Source: Caulobacter sp. (GTDB taxonomy: Bacteria; Pseudomonadota; Alphaproteobacteria; Caulobacterales; Caulobacteraceae). From it: DNA of 64,000 nucleotides. Position numbers and translations under genes: made by a program. Below the pieces are notes generated by a model. That model saw only the letters and a list, made by a program, of their open reading frames with translations, was not told where the DNA came from and made no database searches. Position 1 is the stretch's first letter; the number at the start of each line of letters is the position of its first letter. Shown one piece after another: positions 44,984 to 55,225 of the stretch. The stretch spans positions 1 to 64,000 of the forward strand of contig JAUXTQ010000049.1 in assembly GCA_030678995.1 (NCBI GenBank), given 5' to 3'.

Positions 44984-46819
44984 CTACCGCGACAGCCTCA
45001 GCTTCATGATGTCCCGCCCGATGGCGGCGAAGGCGTCCTTCAGGGCGCCGCCGCCGGACGGCAGGTAGACGTGCGCGGCGCTGGTTGCGCAGTTCTTGAT
45101 GAACGTCTCGGCGGTCGATCCCGCGTCGATATCGAAGCCCACCGTATAGACCACGATGCCCTTGGCTTTCATGGCCGTGCAGATGGCCTGGGCCTGGGTG
45201 GTGCCGTTGCCGTTGGTGGCGTTGCAGTTGATATGTTGGTTGTCATTGCCAATCGAGTCCTTGCTCAGCACGCCGTTGCAATAGGCGGTGTTGAACTCGC
45301 CGTCGGTCATGAAGACCACGACCTTCAGCAGTTCCGGCGTTCCGTACGCCGCCGGCTGGCTTGCGGTCGGCCAAAGGTAGGAGAAGTTCGGCGAGACCAT
45401 GTACCAGCCCCAGGCCGCGCCGATCTGGCCCGCCGTTGTGCCGGTGGCCGAGTAGGACGTGATTGCCGCCTTCAGGGCCGTCTTGTCGCTGGACAGAGGC
45501 ATGATCGTGCTGGCCGGGCAGCCGGTGCCGCCGCTGGTGTAGACACGACCGACCGCCGAACTCGCCGGCGAGACGTCGGTATAGGCGTTGAAGCCCGTCC
45601 GCTCGCTGACGCAGGTGGTTATCTGGAACTGCCGCACATCGCTGTCGTTGTCGGTGAATTCGTAATACTGGCAGCCGGCGACCAGGCACCAGGCAGAGCC
45701 GCCCGAGCTGTAGGTCCCGTAGCTGGCGCCGTTTACGCCCGAGAGCGAGAATGTGTTGGTCGTCTGGTTGGCGACGGTGAAGGCGCGGCTGTTGATCTGC
45801 GTCATGCCGCCGACGCCGGTTATATAAAGCCGGTCGCCGTTGTTGAACCCGTGGCCGTTGGCGGTCAGGACGATGCCGCAGTCCGATACCTGGCACTTCC
45901 TGATCGTGCCGCCCGAACTGTAGTTATTGTAGCTTGAGCTGTTGACACCCGAGAGCCGGAAGGTGTGGGTCGTCTTGCTGGCGACCGTGAAGGCCCGGTT
46001 GTTGACCTGCGTCATACCGCTGACGCCGGTGATGTAGACGACGTCGCCGTTGTTAAAGCCGTGGTTGTTGGATGTGACCCGGGCCGGGTTGGCCTTGGTG
46101 ATCGCGGAGATCGACTTCGACGATCCAGTGGACCACGACGCGCCTGAAATGCTCTTGGCCGACGGGACGGTCCCACGGACGCTAGGGGCGTAGGTCCCGG
46201 CGTTGACGCCCATCGAGAACGGCACCAGGGCGGCTTTGGAATAATATGGCGTCTGGACGTCCGACACGACGGTGTCGATCAGGTCCTTGGCCGCGGTCTT
46301 CAGGTCGGCGATCTTGGTCCCTGACATCGAGCCGGTGATGTCGAGCACCAGGGCGACCTCGAGGTTGGTGGACGCGCGCAATACTTCCGCCTCGGCGCCG
46401 ACGTACATGTCGCCCTGCAGCCAGAGATTGGCGATCACCGGCACAATGGACGCGGTGGCCGTTCCGATCACCTTGCTGCCGCTCACGGTGAAGGTCGAAC
46501 TGGTCAGGGTGGCGTCGCTCATGCCGCTCAACTGCGCCGCCAGGGCCGCCGCGCCGATGGCCTGGATCTCCTCGTTGGTGGTCGCGCTCGACCGGGCGGC
46601 CAGCAGAGTCGCCGCGTCGACAGCGTCCTGCAGGTGGCGCTTCTCGACGCTGGCGCGGTTGACGTCGATCAGCCCGAACGCCAGCACCGCCAGCGGCAGC
46701 GCCAAGACCGCGAACCAGATCGCCACCGCCCCGCTCTCGTTGCGGAAGCGGCGGAGGAACCCCGAGACGGGCCGATGCGCGGCGCGGATCATGGAAAAGT
46801 CACCCCTTCGAACCTTCAT
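44984..46819 (-). CDS. TadG-like pilus assembly/VWA-domain protein with two internal E1-FCCH-like modules
   Basis: A 611-residue protein. It begins with a TadE/TadG-type N-terminus (GAVAIWFAVLALPLAVLAFGLIDVNRASVEKRHLQDAVDAATLLAA) with one membrane helix at about residues 31-50, then a von Willebrand A domain with MIDAS motif LDITGSMSG (159-167) and VVVFMTDGEFNTAYCNG. The VWA domain is split by about 140 residues (243-380) holding two repeats of an E1-FCCH-like module. ATG 46819 (GGAGG 3 bases upstream) or 46792 (MIRAAH, AGGGG upstream) could be the start. It is the second gene of a pair with a paralogue 63 bases upstream that lacks the insert. The role in Flp pili or surface adhesion is inferred. 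Confidence 0.85.
   Translation of the reverse strand: MKVRRGDFSMIRAAHRPVSGFLRRFRNESGAVAIWFAVLALPLAVLAFGLIDVNRASVEKRHLQDAVDAATLLAARSSATTNEEIQAIGAAALAAQLSGMSDATLTSSTFTVSGSKVIGTATASIVPVIANLWLQGDMYVGAEAEVLRASTNLEVALVLDITGSMSGTKIADLKTAAKDLIDTVVSDVQTPYYSKAALVPFSMGVNAGTYAPSVRGTVPSAKSISGASWSTGSSKSISAITKANPARVTSNNHGFNNGDVVYITGVSGMTQVNNRAFTVASKTTHTFRLSGVNSSSYNNYSSGGTIRKCQVSDCGIVLTANGHGFNNGDRLYITGVGGMTQINSRAFTVANQTTNTFSLSGVNGASYGTYSSGGSAWCLVAGCQYYEFTDNDSDVRQFQITTCVSERTGFNAYTDVSPASSAVGRVYTSGGTGCPASTIMPLSSDKTALKAAITSYSATGTTAGQIGAAWGWYMVSPNFSYLWPTASQPAAYGTPELLKVVVFMTDGEFNTAYCNGVLSKDSIGNDNQHINCNATNGNGTTQAQAICTAMKAKGIVVYTVGFDIDAGSTAETFIKNCATSAAHVYLPSGGGALKDAFAAIGRDIMKLRLSR
45679..46093 (-). repeat. Tandem E1-FCCH-like protein modules inside the VWA gene
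   Basis: Two copies, residues about 243-308 and 315-378, repeat at 70-residue spacing. Shared blocks are NGHGFNNGD/NNHGFNNGD, VYITGV/LYITGV, GMTQ-N-RAFTVA, NTF-LSGVN and YSSGG. This matches the FCCH domain (named from ubiquitin-activating enzyme E1) frequent in phage tail proteins. Cysteine pairs flank each module (CQVSDC; CLVAGC). Confidence 0.82.
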
Positions 46820-46882
46820 GATCCTCCAAGAGGGTAAGGGAACCGCGAACGGGCTTGGTGAACCGCGGGTTACCGGCCGCCG

Positions 46883-48241
46883 CTACCGGGACAGGCGCAG
46901 GCGCGAGATGTCCTGGCCGATGGCGCGGAAGGCGTCCTTGAGGGCCGCGCCGGACGACGGCAGGTAGAGGTGATCGGCGTCCGTGGCGCATTCGGTCATG
47001 ATGTCCTGCGCGGCCGCGACGGCGGCGACATCGAAGCCGACGGTGTAGATGATCACCCCCGCGGCCTTCATGTTGTCGCAGATGGCCTTGGCCTGGGCGA
47101 AGGCCCCGCCGTTGGGCGCATTGCAGTTGATGTGGTCGGAGCCCGAGCCGCTGCCGCTTCCCGAATCCTTGCTGATCACCCCGTTGCAGTAGGTGGTGTT
47201 GAAGGCCCCATCGGTCATCAGGATGACCACCTTGATCAGCTTGTCCGTGCCGTAGGCCGCCGGCTGGCTGGCCGTGGGCCACAGGTAACTGAAGGTCGGT
47301 GAGACCATGTACCAGCCCCAGGCCAGGCCGATGTGACCGGCGGTCGAGCCGGCCGCCGACAGGCCGTCGATCTTGCTCTTCAGCGCCGCGCGGTCGGTCG
47401 ACAGCGGCATGATGGTGCTGGCCAGGCAGGGGTTGCCGCTGGCCGGATAGTTGCGGCCGAGGAAGGCGGTGGCCGGCGCCGCGTCGGTGAAGGCCTCGCC
47501 GCCGGCGCGCTCGGTGACGCAGTTGCTGATCGCGAAGGTCTTCTGGTCGCCGCTGACGTTGGTGAACTTGTAGCTGGCGCAGCCGGGCGTGGTGCAGGTT
47601 CCGGACGCATAGCCGCCCCGCACGCCGGCGGCGTAGCCGCTGCCGACGTTTACCGCCGCCGAATAGGGGACGATCGCAAGCTTGGTGTAGAACGGGCTCT
47701 GCTGGTCCTGGACCACCAGATCGACCAGCTCCGTGGCCGCGGCCTTGAGGTCGGTGATTTTCGTGCCCGACATCGAGCCGGTGACGTCCAGCGTCAGCGC
47801 CACCTCGATGTTGTTGGAGGCCCGCGTCACCTCTGTTTCGGCGCCGATGACCATGTCGCCGTCCAGCCAGAGGTGGGCGATGACCGGGGTCATGGTGGCC
47901 GAGGCGGTGGCCACGACCTTTGAGCCTTCGAACTTGAAGGTGGACGACGTCAGGGTCGCCTTGGACGAGGCGATGTCCGCCGTCAGGACCTTCTCGCCGA
48001 CGGCCTGGAGCTCGACGTCCGTGGTCGCCGTGGACCGCGCCGCCGACAGGGCCGCCGCGTCCAGGGCGTCCTGCAGATTGACCCTGGCCGTCGAGGCCCG
48101 GCTGATGTCGACCACGCCGAAGACGGTGATCATCATCGGCAGCGCCACCAGGGCGGCCTGGATCGCCACCGCGCCGTCCTCGCGGCGAAAATCGCCCAGA
48201 AAGTCGCGCAGCCGTCCAAGGACGGATCGTTTCGTGGTCAT
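46883..48241 (-). CDS. TadG-like pilus assembly/VWA-domain protein
   Basis: Paralogue of the downstream gene, 452 residues: TadE-like N-terminus (DGAVAIQAALVALPMMITVFGVVDISRA), VWA MIDAS LDVTGSMSG, and a continuous VWA domain with the same C-terminal pattern (SYLWPTASQPAAYGT; VILMTDGAFNTTYCNGVISKDS; AIGQDISRLRLSR). A GSGSGSGS run replaces part of a loop. In place of the FCCH modules it has only a short Cys-containing loop (CTTPGCASYKF). The ATG at 48241 is chosen since earlier codons lack family similarity. First gene of the pair. Confidence 0.87.
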   Translation of the reverse strand: MTTKRSVLGRLRDFLGDFRREDGAVAIQAALVALPMMITVFGVVDISRASTARVNLQDALDAAALSAARSTATTDVELQAVGEKVLTADIASSKATLTSSTFKFEGSKVVATASATMTPVIAHLWLDGDMVIGAETEVTRASNNIEVALTLDVTGSMSGTKITDLKAAATELVDLVVQDQQSPFYTKLAIVPYSAAVNVGSGYAAGVRGGYASGTCTTPGCASYKFTNVSGDQKTFAISNCVTERAGGEAFTDAAPATAFLGRNYPASGNPCLASTIMPLSTDRAALKSKIDGLSAAGSTAGHIGLAWGWYMVSPTFSYLWPTASQPAAYGTDKLIKVVILMTDGAFNTTYCNGVISKDSGSGSGSGSDHINCNAPNGGAFAQAKAICDNMKAAGVIIYTVGFDVAAVAAAQDIMTECATDADHLYLPSSGAALKDAFRAIGQDISRLRLSR

Positions 48242-48382
48242 GGCCCCTGCCCCGACAGAGTTGCAGTCAACGGGCAAGAGTGACGTCATCGCGGTAAACG
48301 CATGACCCACCAGAGAAGGTGAAAGTCGGGAAACCACATCTGGTCGGTGGCCGACATCGGGCGGGTCGCGGCCGAATAGCGA

Positions 48383-48508
48383 GATGCTCCCCCCTCGGGG
48401 GAGCTGTCGGCGAAGCCGACTGAGGGGGTCACCCGGAATCTGAGCGGACCCCCTCCGTCCCTGCTTCGCCTACGGCTTCGCAGCGCCACCTCCCCCGATG
48501 GGGAGGAT
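48383..48508 (-). repeat. Intergenic palindromic repeat, family B, copy 1
   Basis: About 125 bp; its reverse complement aligns with 58117-58237. Shared blocks in order: ATCCTCCCC, GGGGGAGGTGGC, GACGGAGGGGGTCCGCTC, GGTGACCCCC, AGTC, GACAGCTCCCCC, GGGGGGAGCATC. The arms of two internal hairpins differ in sequence but stay paired (CGAAGCCG... versus CTCGCCGTCAGGCGAG), a sign of selection on structure. It ends 5 bases from the M2 peptidase stop codon. Confidence 0.85.
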
Positions 48509-48513
48509 CTGGC

Positions 48514-50349
48514 CTACCAGCCGCACTTCTCCTTTTTCGTCTGTTTGGTCAGCCAGATGTTCAGCGGCTTGAAGTAGTCGGCCACCGCCGTGGCGTCAGT
48601 GCGGGTTTCGCCGGTGAAGGCGGCCAGGGCTTCGGGCCAGGGCCGCGAGGCGCCCATCTCCATCATGGCGTTGAACTTCGCCCCGACATCCTTGTTGCCG
48701 TAGATCGAGCAGCGGTGCAGCGGCCCCTTCCATCCGGCCTGCAGGCAGGCGGCGCGGTGGAACTGGAACTGGTAGACGTGCGCCAGGAAGTAGCGCGTGT
48801 ACGGCACATTGCCCGGCACGTGATACTTCGCCCCCGGATCGAAGGCGTCGGCCGGACGCGGTCCCGGCGGCACGATGCCCTGGTACTGGGTCCGCAGCTT
48901 CCACCAGCCGTCGTTGTATTGCTCAGGCGACAGCTTCCCGGAGAAGACCTCCCAGCGCCAGCGATCGACCAGCAGGCCGAAGGGCATGAAGGCGATCTTG
49001 TTCAGGGCCATGTTGAGCAGGAAGGGGATGTCGCCCTCCTCGCCCGGCGCGGTCTGCATCAGGCCGATCTGCTGCAGGTAGGTGGGCGTCAGGGCCGACA
49101 GGCCGATGAAGTCGCCGATGGCCTCGTGGAAGCCGTCGTTCGCCCCGTTCTTGAAGATGAACGGCTGGGCCTTGTAGGCGCGCTGGTAGTAGTTGTGCCC
49201 CAGCTCGTGGTGGACCGTGTAGAAGTCCTCCGCGTTGACCTTGGTGCACATTTTGATGCGCAGATCGTCGGCGTCGTCCAGGTCCCAGGCCGAGGCGTGG
49301 CAGACCACCTCGCGGCCTTCCGGCCGGGTGATCTGCGAGCGGGTCCAGAAGGTGTCGGGCAACGGCGCCAGCCCCATCGAGACGTAGAAGGCCTCGCCCG
49401 TCTTGACCATCTTCAGCGGGTCATACTTGGCGTCCACCAGCAGCTGGTCGAGATTGTAGGACGGTCCCGAGGTCTTGGGCGCCACGATCGGATAGATGTT
49501 GCCCCACTGCTGGGCCCACATGTTGCCCAGCAGGTCGGCGCGGATCGGGCCGGTGCGCGGCTGAACCGCGTCGCCGTAGCGCTCGTTGAGGCGCATTCGC
49601 ACGTAGCAGTGCAGGTTCTTGTAGAAAGGCTCCAGCTGCTTCCACAGCCGGTCGGTCTCCAGGGCGAAGGCGTCGGGGTCCATGTCGTAGCCCGACCGCC
49701 ACAGGGCGCCGGTGTCCGCATAGCCCATGCCGACGGAGCCCTCGTTGGAGAGAGCCACCAGCTGGGCATAGTCGGAACGCATCACCGGCGAGATCGAGTG
49801 CCAGCCTTCCCAGACCGCCCGCAGCTCGGCGGGATCGGTGCTCGCGGCCAGGATGTCCTCGGCGTCGTTCAGCGTCAGGACCTTGCCGTTGTAGGTGAAC
49901 TTGCCGGTCGAGTAGGTCGAATCCAGCCGCGAGGCGATGGTCGCCATCTCGTCGGCGGCGCCGGGCCGTTGCGGCGCCGGCGCGACCAGGGCGCGCTTGA
50001 GAATGTCCAGCTTGCGGCGGGTCACCGGGTCGGCGTCGGTCTTGTCGAACCGGGCGGCCTCGATGGCCAGCTTGGTCGCCAGGTCGGTGATCTCGGCCCC
50101 AGCCTTGGCCTCCAGCCACTGGGTGTCCTCGGTGATGTAGGTGGCGCGCACCCAGGAGGCGCGGTTCACGTACTGCGATAGCCGGGCCAGGTCGGCCTCC
50201 GCCCTCTCGACGAAGGCCTTGGCCTCGGCGGCGGACGGAACAGGGGCGGCCGCCGCGGGGGTCTGGGCCTGGGCGACGGCCACGACGCCGCCGAAACCGG
50301 CGACGATGGCGAGAGCGGCGCCGGCCGCCAGCAGTCTGGTCTTCAACAT
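48514..50349 (-). CDS. M2 family peptidyl-dipeptidase (ACE-like)
   Basis: Secreted zinc peptidyl-dipeptidase of 611 residues, homologous to angiotensin-converting enzyme. It has a signal peptide (MLKTRLLAAGAALAIVAGFGG...), the zinc motif HHELGHNYYQ (HExxH at 381-385) and the third ligand in GANDGFHEAIGDFIGLSA. Other conserved blocks are WRSGYDMDPDAF and LLGNMWAQQWGNIYPI. The ATG at 50349 is preferred because GAGG lies 9 bases upstream; 50358 and 50385 are alternatives. A third secreted zinc peptidase next to the two M13 genes of this window points to peptide scavenging. Confidence 0.94.
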   Translation of the reverse strand: MLKTRLLAAGAALAIVAGFGGVVAVAQAQTPAAAAPVPSAAEAKAFVERAEADLARLSQYVNRASWVRATYITEDTQWLEAKAGAEITDLATKLAIEAARFDKTDADPVTRRKLDILKRALVAPAPQRPGAADEMATIASRLDSTYSTGKFTYNGKVLTLNDAEDILAASTDPAELRAVWEGWHSISPVMRSDYAQLVALSNEGSVGMGYADTGALWRSGYDMDPDAFALETDRLWKQLEPFYKNLHCYVRMRLNERYGDAVQPRTGPIRADLLGNMWAQQWGNIYPIVAPKTSGPSYNLDQLLVDAKYDPLKMVKTGEAFYVSMGLAPLPDTFWTRSQITRPEGREVVCHASAWDLDDADDLRIKMCTKVNAEDFYTVHHELGHNYYQRAYKAQPFIFKNGANDGFHEAIGDFIGLSALTPTYLQQIGLMQTAPGEEGDIPFLLNMALNKIAFMPFGLLVDRWRWEVFSGKLSPEQYNDGWWKLRTQYQGIVPPGPRPADAFDPGAKYHVPGNVPYTRYFLAHVYQFQFHRAACLQAGWKGPLHRCSIYGNKDVGAKFNAMMEMGASRPWPEALAAFTGETRTDATAVADYFKPLNIWLTKQTKKEKCGW

Positions 50350-50420
50350 CGGACGCATCCTCGAAAGGGAATTATTGCGCGGCATGGGAGGCACGAGCGC
50401 CGCCCGCGTCAAGCGGCTGC

Positions 50421-51611
<1,191 letters not shown>

Positions 51612-51637
51612 CTGTCGCCCATCTGAAAGCGTCTCCC

Positions 51638-52300
51638 ATGAACGTCACCGAGGCCGTCGACCGCCGCGTTTCCATCCGCGCCTACCAGGACCGGCCGGTG
51701 CCCGGCGCCCTGGTGCGGGAAATCCTCGAGGCCGCCCAGCGCGCGCCGTCGGGCGGCAACCTTCAGCCCTGGCGGGTGCATGCCCTGGCCGGCGCGGCGC
51801 TGGAGGGGCTGAAGGCCAAGGTCGCGGCCAACCTGGGCGGCGAGCCGCCGGAATACGCCGTCTATCCGGAGAACCTGTGGGACCCCTTCCGCACCCGGCG
51901 GTTCGAATGCGGCGAGGACCTCTACGCCACCCTCGGCATCCCCCGCGAGGACAAGCCGGCCCGGCTGCGGCAGCTGTTCAGGAACACCCAGCTGTTCGGC
52001 GCGCCAGTGGGCCTGTTCTTCAGCCTCGACCGCAACCTCGGCCCGCCCCAGTGGTCGGACGTGGGCATGTACATGCAGACGGTGATGCTGCTGGCGACGG
52101 AACGGGGCCTCGCCACCTGCGCCCAGGAGTTCTGGGCCCGATATCCGAAGACGGTCGCCGAGCATGTCGGCCTGCCCGACGACCACATGCTGTTCTCCGG
52201 CATGGCGCTGGGCTATGCGGACGAGGCCGCGCCGATCAACAGCCTGCGGACCCGGCGGGATCCGTTTGAGGCGTGGTGTGAGATGGCGGGGTTTGAGTAG
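51638..52300 (+). CDS. Nitroreductase family FMN oxidoreductase
   Basis: Flavin-dependent NAD(P)H oxidoreductase of 220 residues. FMN-binding [14 protein letters not shown] and [13 protein letters not shown] at the N-terminus, [24 protein letters not shown] and the C-terminal [18 protein letters not shown] are family hallmarks. The ATG at 51638 is chosen; in-frame codons further up overlap the divergent mtgA start. The physiological substrate (nitroaromatics, quinones or enones) cannot be told. Confidence 0.9.
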   Translation: MNVTEAVDRRVSIRAYQDRPVPGALVREILEAAQRAPSGGNLQPWRVHALAGAALEGLKAKVAANLGGEPPEYAVYPENLWDPFRTRRFECGEDLYATLGIPREDKPARLRQLFRNTQLFGAPVGLFFSLDRNLGPPQWSDVGMYMQTVMLLATERGLATCAQEFWARYPKTVAEHVGLPDDHMLFSGMALGYADEAAPINSLRTRRDPFEAWCEMAGFE

Positions 52301-52306
52301 CAGGTT

Positions 52307-52424
52307 GCGTGGTTCGAGACGCGATCCTGAGGGATCGCTCCTCACCATGACGAATGTCATTGAAGCCCAACCCCATACGTCATCCTGAGGAGCGAGCTTC
52401 AAGCGAGCGTCTCGAAGGACGCAC
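52307..52424 (-). repeat. Intergenic palindromic repeat, family A, copy 2
   Basis: About 118 bp, reverse orientation relative to the copy at 14188. It begins 6 bases after the nitroreductase stop and ends 6 bases from the WD40 gene stop, so it fills a convergent gap. The CGAGACGC/GCGTCTCG ends and TCCTCACCATGACGAA block are conserved. Confidence 0.85.
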
Positions 52425-52430
52425 GCTCCT

Positions 52431-53423
52431 TTACAGCCCCGTCTCGATCACCCCCGCCCCGCCGTCCTCGTCGCCCCAGGCGAGGGCCGAGCCATCGGGG
52501 GTGATGGCCAGGGCGCTGATCGCGGCACCCTTCTCGGCCTTGAGATGCTCGATCCGGCCGCTCTTGAGGTCGGCGGCCCAGACTCGGCCGTCGTCCAGGC
52601 CGGCGGCGAGAATCGAGCCCGCCGGCGTTCCCGCCACCCGCGCCACCATGGCCGACTGGTCGTAGCCGATCTCGGCCGCCTCCTTGCCCATCGGGCCGGT
52701 GGCGCCGGCGAACGGCCAGATCACCGCCCCGTTGGCTCCGGAAGTGGCCATCATCAGGCCGTTCGACAGGAAGGCCATGCTCTTCACCTTGGCCGGGTAG
52801 CCGCCCATGCGCAGGTTCTTCTCGTCGGCCACCTTCCAGCCGTGCAGCTGGTTTTCCTGCATGGCGCTCATCAGGAAGCGGCCGTCGGGGCTCCAGGCCA
52901 CCAGCACATGGCTGCCGGCCCATTTCATCAGCTGCGGCTTCTGGTCGGCGATGCGGGCGTACCAGAGGGCCGCGCCGTTGTAGGTGGCCGTGGCCAGCCG
53001 ACGGCCCTTGGGATCGAAGGCTACGTCGGAGACGGATTTCTCGTGGGTGAAGACGCGGCTGAAGGCCGGGTCCTTCGAATCGCGGACATGCAGTTCCTTG
53101 CCGGCGGCAAAGGCGACCAGGCCCGATTCGGCGCTGGCGGCGACGGCGTCGATCCAGCGGCCCTTGACCTCGGCCAGCAGGCTGGCGGCGATCTCGCCGC
53201 CCTCAACACGGGTCCAGACCACCCGGCCGTCGTCCCCGCCGGTGATCAGGCCCAGGCCCGAGGGGTGCGGGCAGGCCGACAGCACGGCGCCTTGGTGGGC
53301 TTCAACGGTGATGAATCCTTCGCCGGCCAAAGCCCGCACGGAACCATCGCCCAGGGCGAACATTGTTCGGCCTGCGCGGTCGAAATGGGCGGCGGTCACA
53401 TAGGCGTCGAAATCGAAAGTCAT
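52431..53423 (-). CDS. WD40-repeat beta-propeller protein
   Basis: A 330-residue cytoplasmic protein (no signal peptide) made of about seven degenerate WD40 blades, each ending in W or F after a D/G pair (GDDGRVVWTRVEGG; ATYNGAALWYARI; QENQLHGWKVAD; GLDDGRVWAADLKSG). Such propellers are scaffolds for protein contacts. It is divergent from the exbD gene. No enzymatic role can be given. Confidence 0.85.
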   Translation of the reverse strand: MTFDFDAYVTAAHFDRAGRTMFALGDGSVRALAGEGFITVEAHQGAVLSACPHPSGLGLITGGDDGRVVWTRVEGGEIAASLLAEVKGRWIDAVAASAESGLVAFAAGKELHVRDSKDPAFSRVFTHEKSVSDVAFDPKGRRLATATYNGAALWYARIADQKPQLMKWAGSHVLVAWSPDGRFLMSAMQENQLHGWKVADEKNLRMGGYPAKVKSMAFLSNGLMMATSGANGAVIWPFAGATGPMGKEAAEIGYDQSAMVARVAGTPAGSILAAGLDDGRVWAADLKSGRIEHLKAEKGAAISALAITPDGSALAWGDEDGGAGVIETGL

Positions 53424-53578
53424 GTTGGCGCGTTTATAGCGCGGGCTCGGCCTTGCCCAGCGGCGGAACGATTTCGCCTGCGGCGCGAGACGGGCTTTAC
53501 AAGCGGCTTCAGTCGCGTAATGGGTTTTGGCGAATGACGGCGGGCGGCAGACGTTTGCCCGCGTAAGGGAGTGTCCGA

Positions 53579-54034
53579 ATGGCGGCGAAACTGGGCGGGG
53601 GCGGCGGCGGCTCCAAGTACGATCTGGGTCAGAACAGCGACATCAACGTGACGCCGTTCGTGGACGTCATGCTCGTGCTGCTGATCATCTTCATGGTGGC
53701 CGCGCCACTGGCGACGGTGTCGATCGCTCTGGACCTGCCGCCGGCGGAGCCGCCCAAGCCGAATCAGCCCAAGCCGAAAAAGCCGGTGTTCATCTCCATC
53801 CAGGAGACCGGCGCGATCTTCGTCGGCGAGGCCCAGCAGACCAGCCTGGCCAATCTGCCGGCCGACATTCCCGAAGCGATGCGCAAGGAAGGCGTCACCG
53901 GCAACTTCACCGAGGAGCGCGTGTTCGTGCGCGCCGATCCGGAAGTGACCTACGAGCAGTTCATGGCCGTGCTGAACGTCCTGCAGGCCAACGGCTACTT
54001 CAAGATCGGCCTGATCAACGAAGACATCGAATAG
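53579..54034 (+). CDS. ExbD/TolR-family biopolymer transport protein
   Basis: Inner-membrane part of the proton-driven motor that powers TonB receptors, 151 residues. A Gly-rich N-terminus precedes SDINVTPFVDVMLVLLIIFMVAAP, one helix with the conserved proton-path Asp, and then a periplasmic domain (FVRADPEVTYEQFMAVLNVLQANGYFKIGLINE). No exbB or tonB is adjacent, so this is a solo copy, as also occurs in Caulobacter where several exbD genes exist. A strong terminator follows. Confidence 0.92.
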   Translation: MAAKLGGGGGGSKYDLGQNSDINVTPFVDVMLVLLIIFMVAAPLATVSIALDLPPAEPPKPNQPKPKKPVFISIQETGAIFVGEAQQTSLANLPADIPEAMRKEGVTGNFTEERVFVRADPEVTYEQFMAVLNVLQANGYFKIGLINEDIE

Positions 54035-54060
54035 TCGGGCCTCATCGCCAGACATGCGAA

Positions 54061-54086
54061 GGGCCGGTGGAAACACCGGCCCTTTT
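54061..54086 (+). terminator. Intrinsic terminator after exbD
   Basis: GGGCCGGTG-GAAA-CACCGGCCC hairpin (9-bp stem) followed by TTTTGCTTT, 27 bases after the exbD stop. Confidence 0.9.
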
Positions 54087-54091
54087 GCTTT

Positions 54092-54142
54092 GGGGACATG
54101 CGATTGGGGGACACGTACCGGCTGCGCCGGATACATGTCCCC
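54092..54142. repeat. GGGACA-family palindrome, diverged
   Basis: Outer dyad GGGGACATG/CATGTCCCC (54092-54100 and 54134-54142) with an inner imperfect dyad GGGGACACGTACCGG against CCGGATACATGTCCCC. It lies between the convergent exbD terminator and the GTPase gene; its last base is the first base of that gene's stop. Confidence 0.7.
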
Positions 54143-55206
54143 TACGCCACACACTCCTCGAACCCGGCCTTCAGCATCGCCTCGTCCAGGTCGCGGCCGA
54201 TGAAGACCATGCGGCTGTAGCGGTGCTCGCCGGCCTTCCAGTCCCGCTGAAAGTCGCCCTCGAGGATCATGTGCACCGCCTGGAACACCAGGCGGCGGGT
54301 CTCGCCCTTCACGTCCAGGATGCCTTTGGCGCGCAGGATGTCGGGGCCCTTGTCAGCCAGCAGCTGGTTCAGCCAGTTGGTCACCTTGATCCCGTCGAGC
54401 GGCTTGTCAAAGGTCAGGGAGATCCCGCGGATGCCGGCCTCGGCCACGTGATCGTGGGCGGCGTGGTCGTGGTGGCCGTGATCGTGGTGGTGATGATGAT
54501 GATCGTGGCCGCAGTCTTCGTCGTGCACGTGACCCGCCTCGCCGTGGGCCGGGTTGAGGAACTGCGGCTCCAGCTCGGTGATCCGGTCCAGGTCAAAGCC
54601 GCCTCGGCCGAGGATAGCGTCCAGCGGCACGGCCGAGCGCTGCGTCCGGTGGATCGGGGCCAGCGGATTGATGCGGCGGATCTGGGCCTCGACCGCCTGC
54701 AGCTGCTCCGGCGTCACCAAATCGGTCTTGTTGAGCAGGATCTGGTCGGCGAAAGCGATCTGCTCGACCGCTTCCTTGCTGTCGGCCAGCCGCAGCGGCA
54801 GGTGCAGGGCGTCGACCACCGTGGTCACCGAATCCAGCTTCGTGCGGGCCCGCACGTCGTCGTCGACGAAAAAGGTCTGGGCCACCGGGCCGGGATCGGC
54901 CAGGCCGGTGGTCTCGACGATAATCGCGTCGAAGCCGCCCTTCCTCTTCATCAGGCCCGAGACCACCCGGATCAGGTCGCCGCGCACCGTGCAGCAGACG
55001 CAGCCGTTGTTCATCTCGAACACCTCCTCGTCGGCGCCGACGACCAGGTCGTTGTCGATGCCGATCTCGCCGAACTCGTTGACGATCACGGCGTAGCGCT
55101 TGCCGTGGTCCTCGGTGAGGATGCGGTTGAGCAGGGTGGTCTTGCCGGCGCCGAGGTAGCCGGTGAGGACGGTGACGGGGATGCGGGCGGGGGAAGCTTC
55201 GGTCAT
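54142..55206 (-). CDS. COG0523 (CobW/ZNG1-like) zinc metallochaperone GTPase
   Basis: G3E GTPase of 354 residues. Walker [10 protein letters not shown] (16-24), the metal-binding CxCC motif at 69-72 ([12 protein letters not shown]), [11 protein letters not shown]-specificity NKTD, a His/Asp-rich loop ([15 protein letters not shown] at about 235-255) and a C-terminal CobW_C domain. Family members deliver zinc to apo-enzymes under zinc limitation. The ATG at 55206 lies 19 bases after the membrane-protein gene, which is preceded by a Zur-like box, so zinc control is strongly suggested. Confidence 0.9.
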   Translation of the reverse strand: MTEASPARIPVTVLTGYLGAGKTTLLNRILTEDHGKRYAVIVNEFGEIGIDNDLVVGADEEVFEMNNGCVCCTVRGDLIRVVSGLMKRKGGFDAIIVETTGLADPGPVAQTFFVDDDVRARTKLDSVTTVVDALHLPLRLADSKEAVEQIAFADQILLNKTDLVTPEQLQAVEAQIRRINPLAPIHRTQRSAVPLDAILGRGGFDLDRITELEPQFLNPAHGEAGHVHDEDCGHDHHHHHHDHGHHDHAAHDHVAEAGIRGISLTFDKPLDGIKVTNWLNQLLADKGPDILRAKGILDVKGETRRLVFQAVHMILEGDFQRDWKAGEHRYSRMVFIGRDLDEAMLKAGFEECVA

Positions 55207-55225
55207 GGCGGGGTAGATAAGCGGC

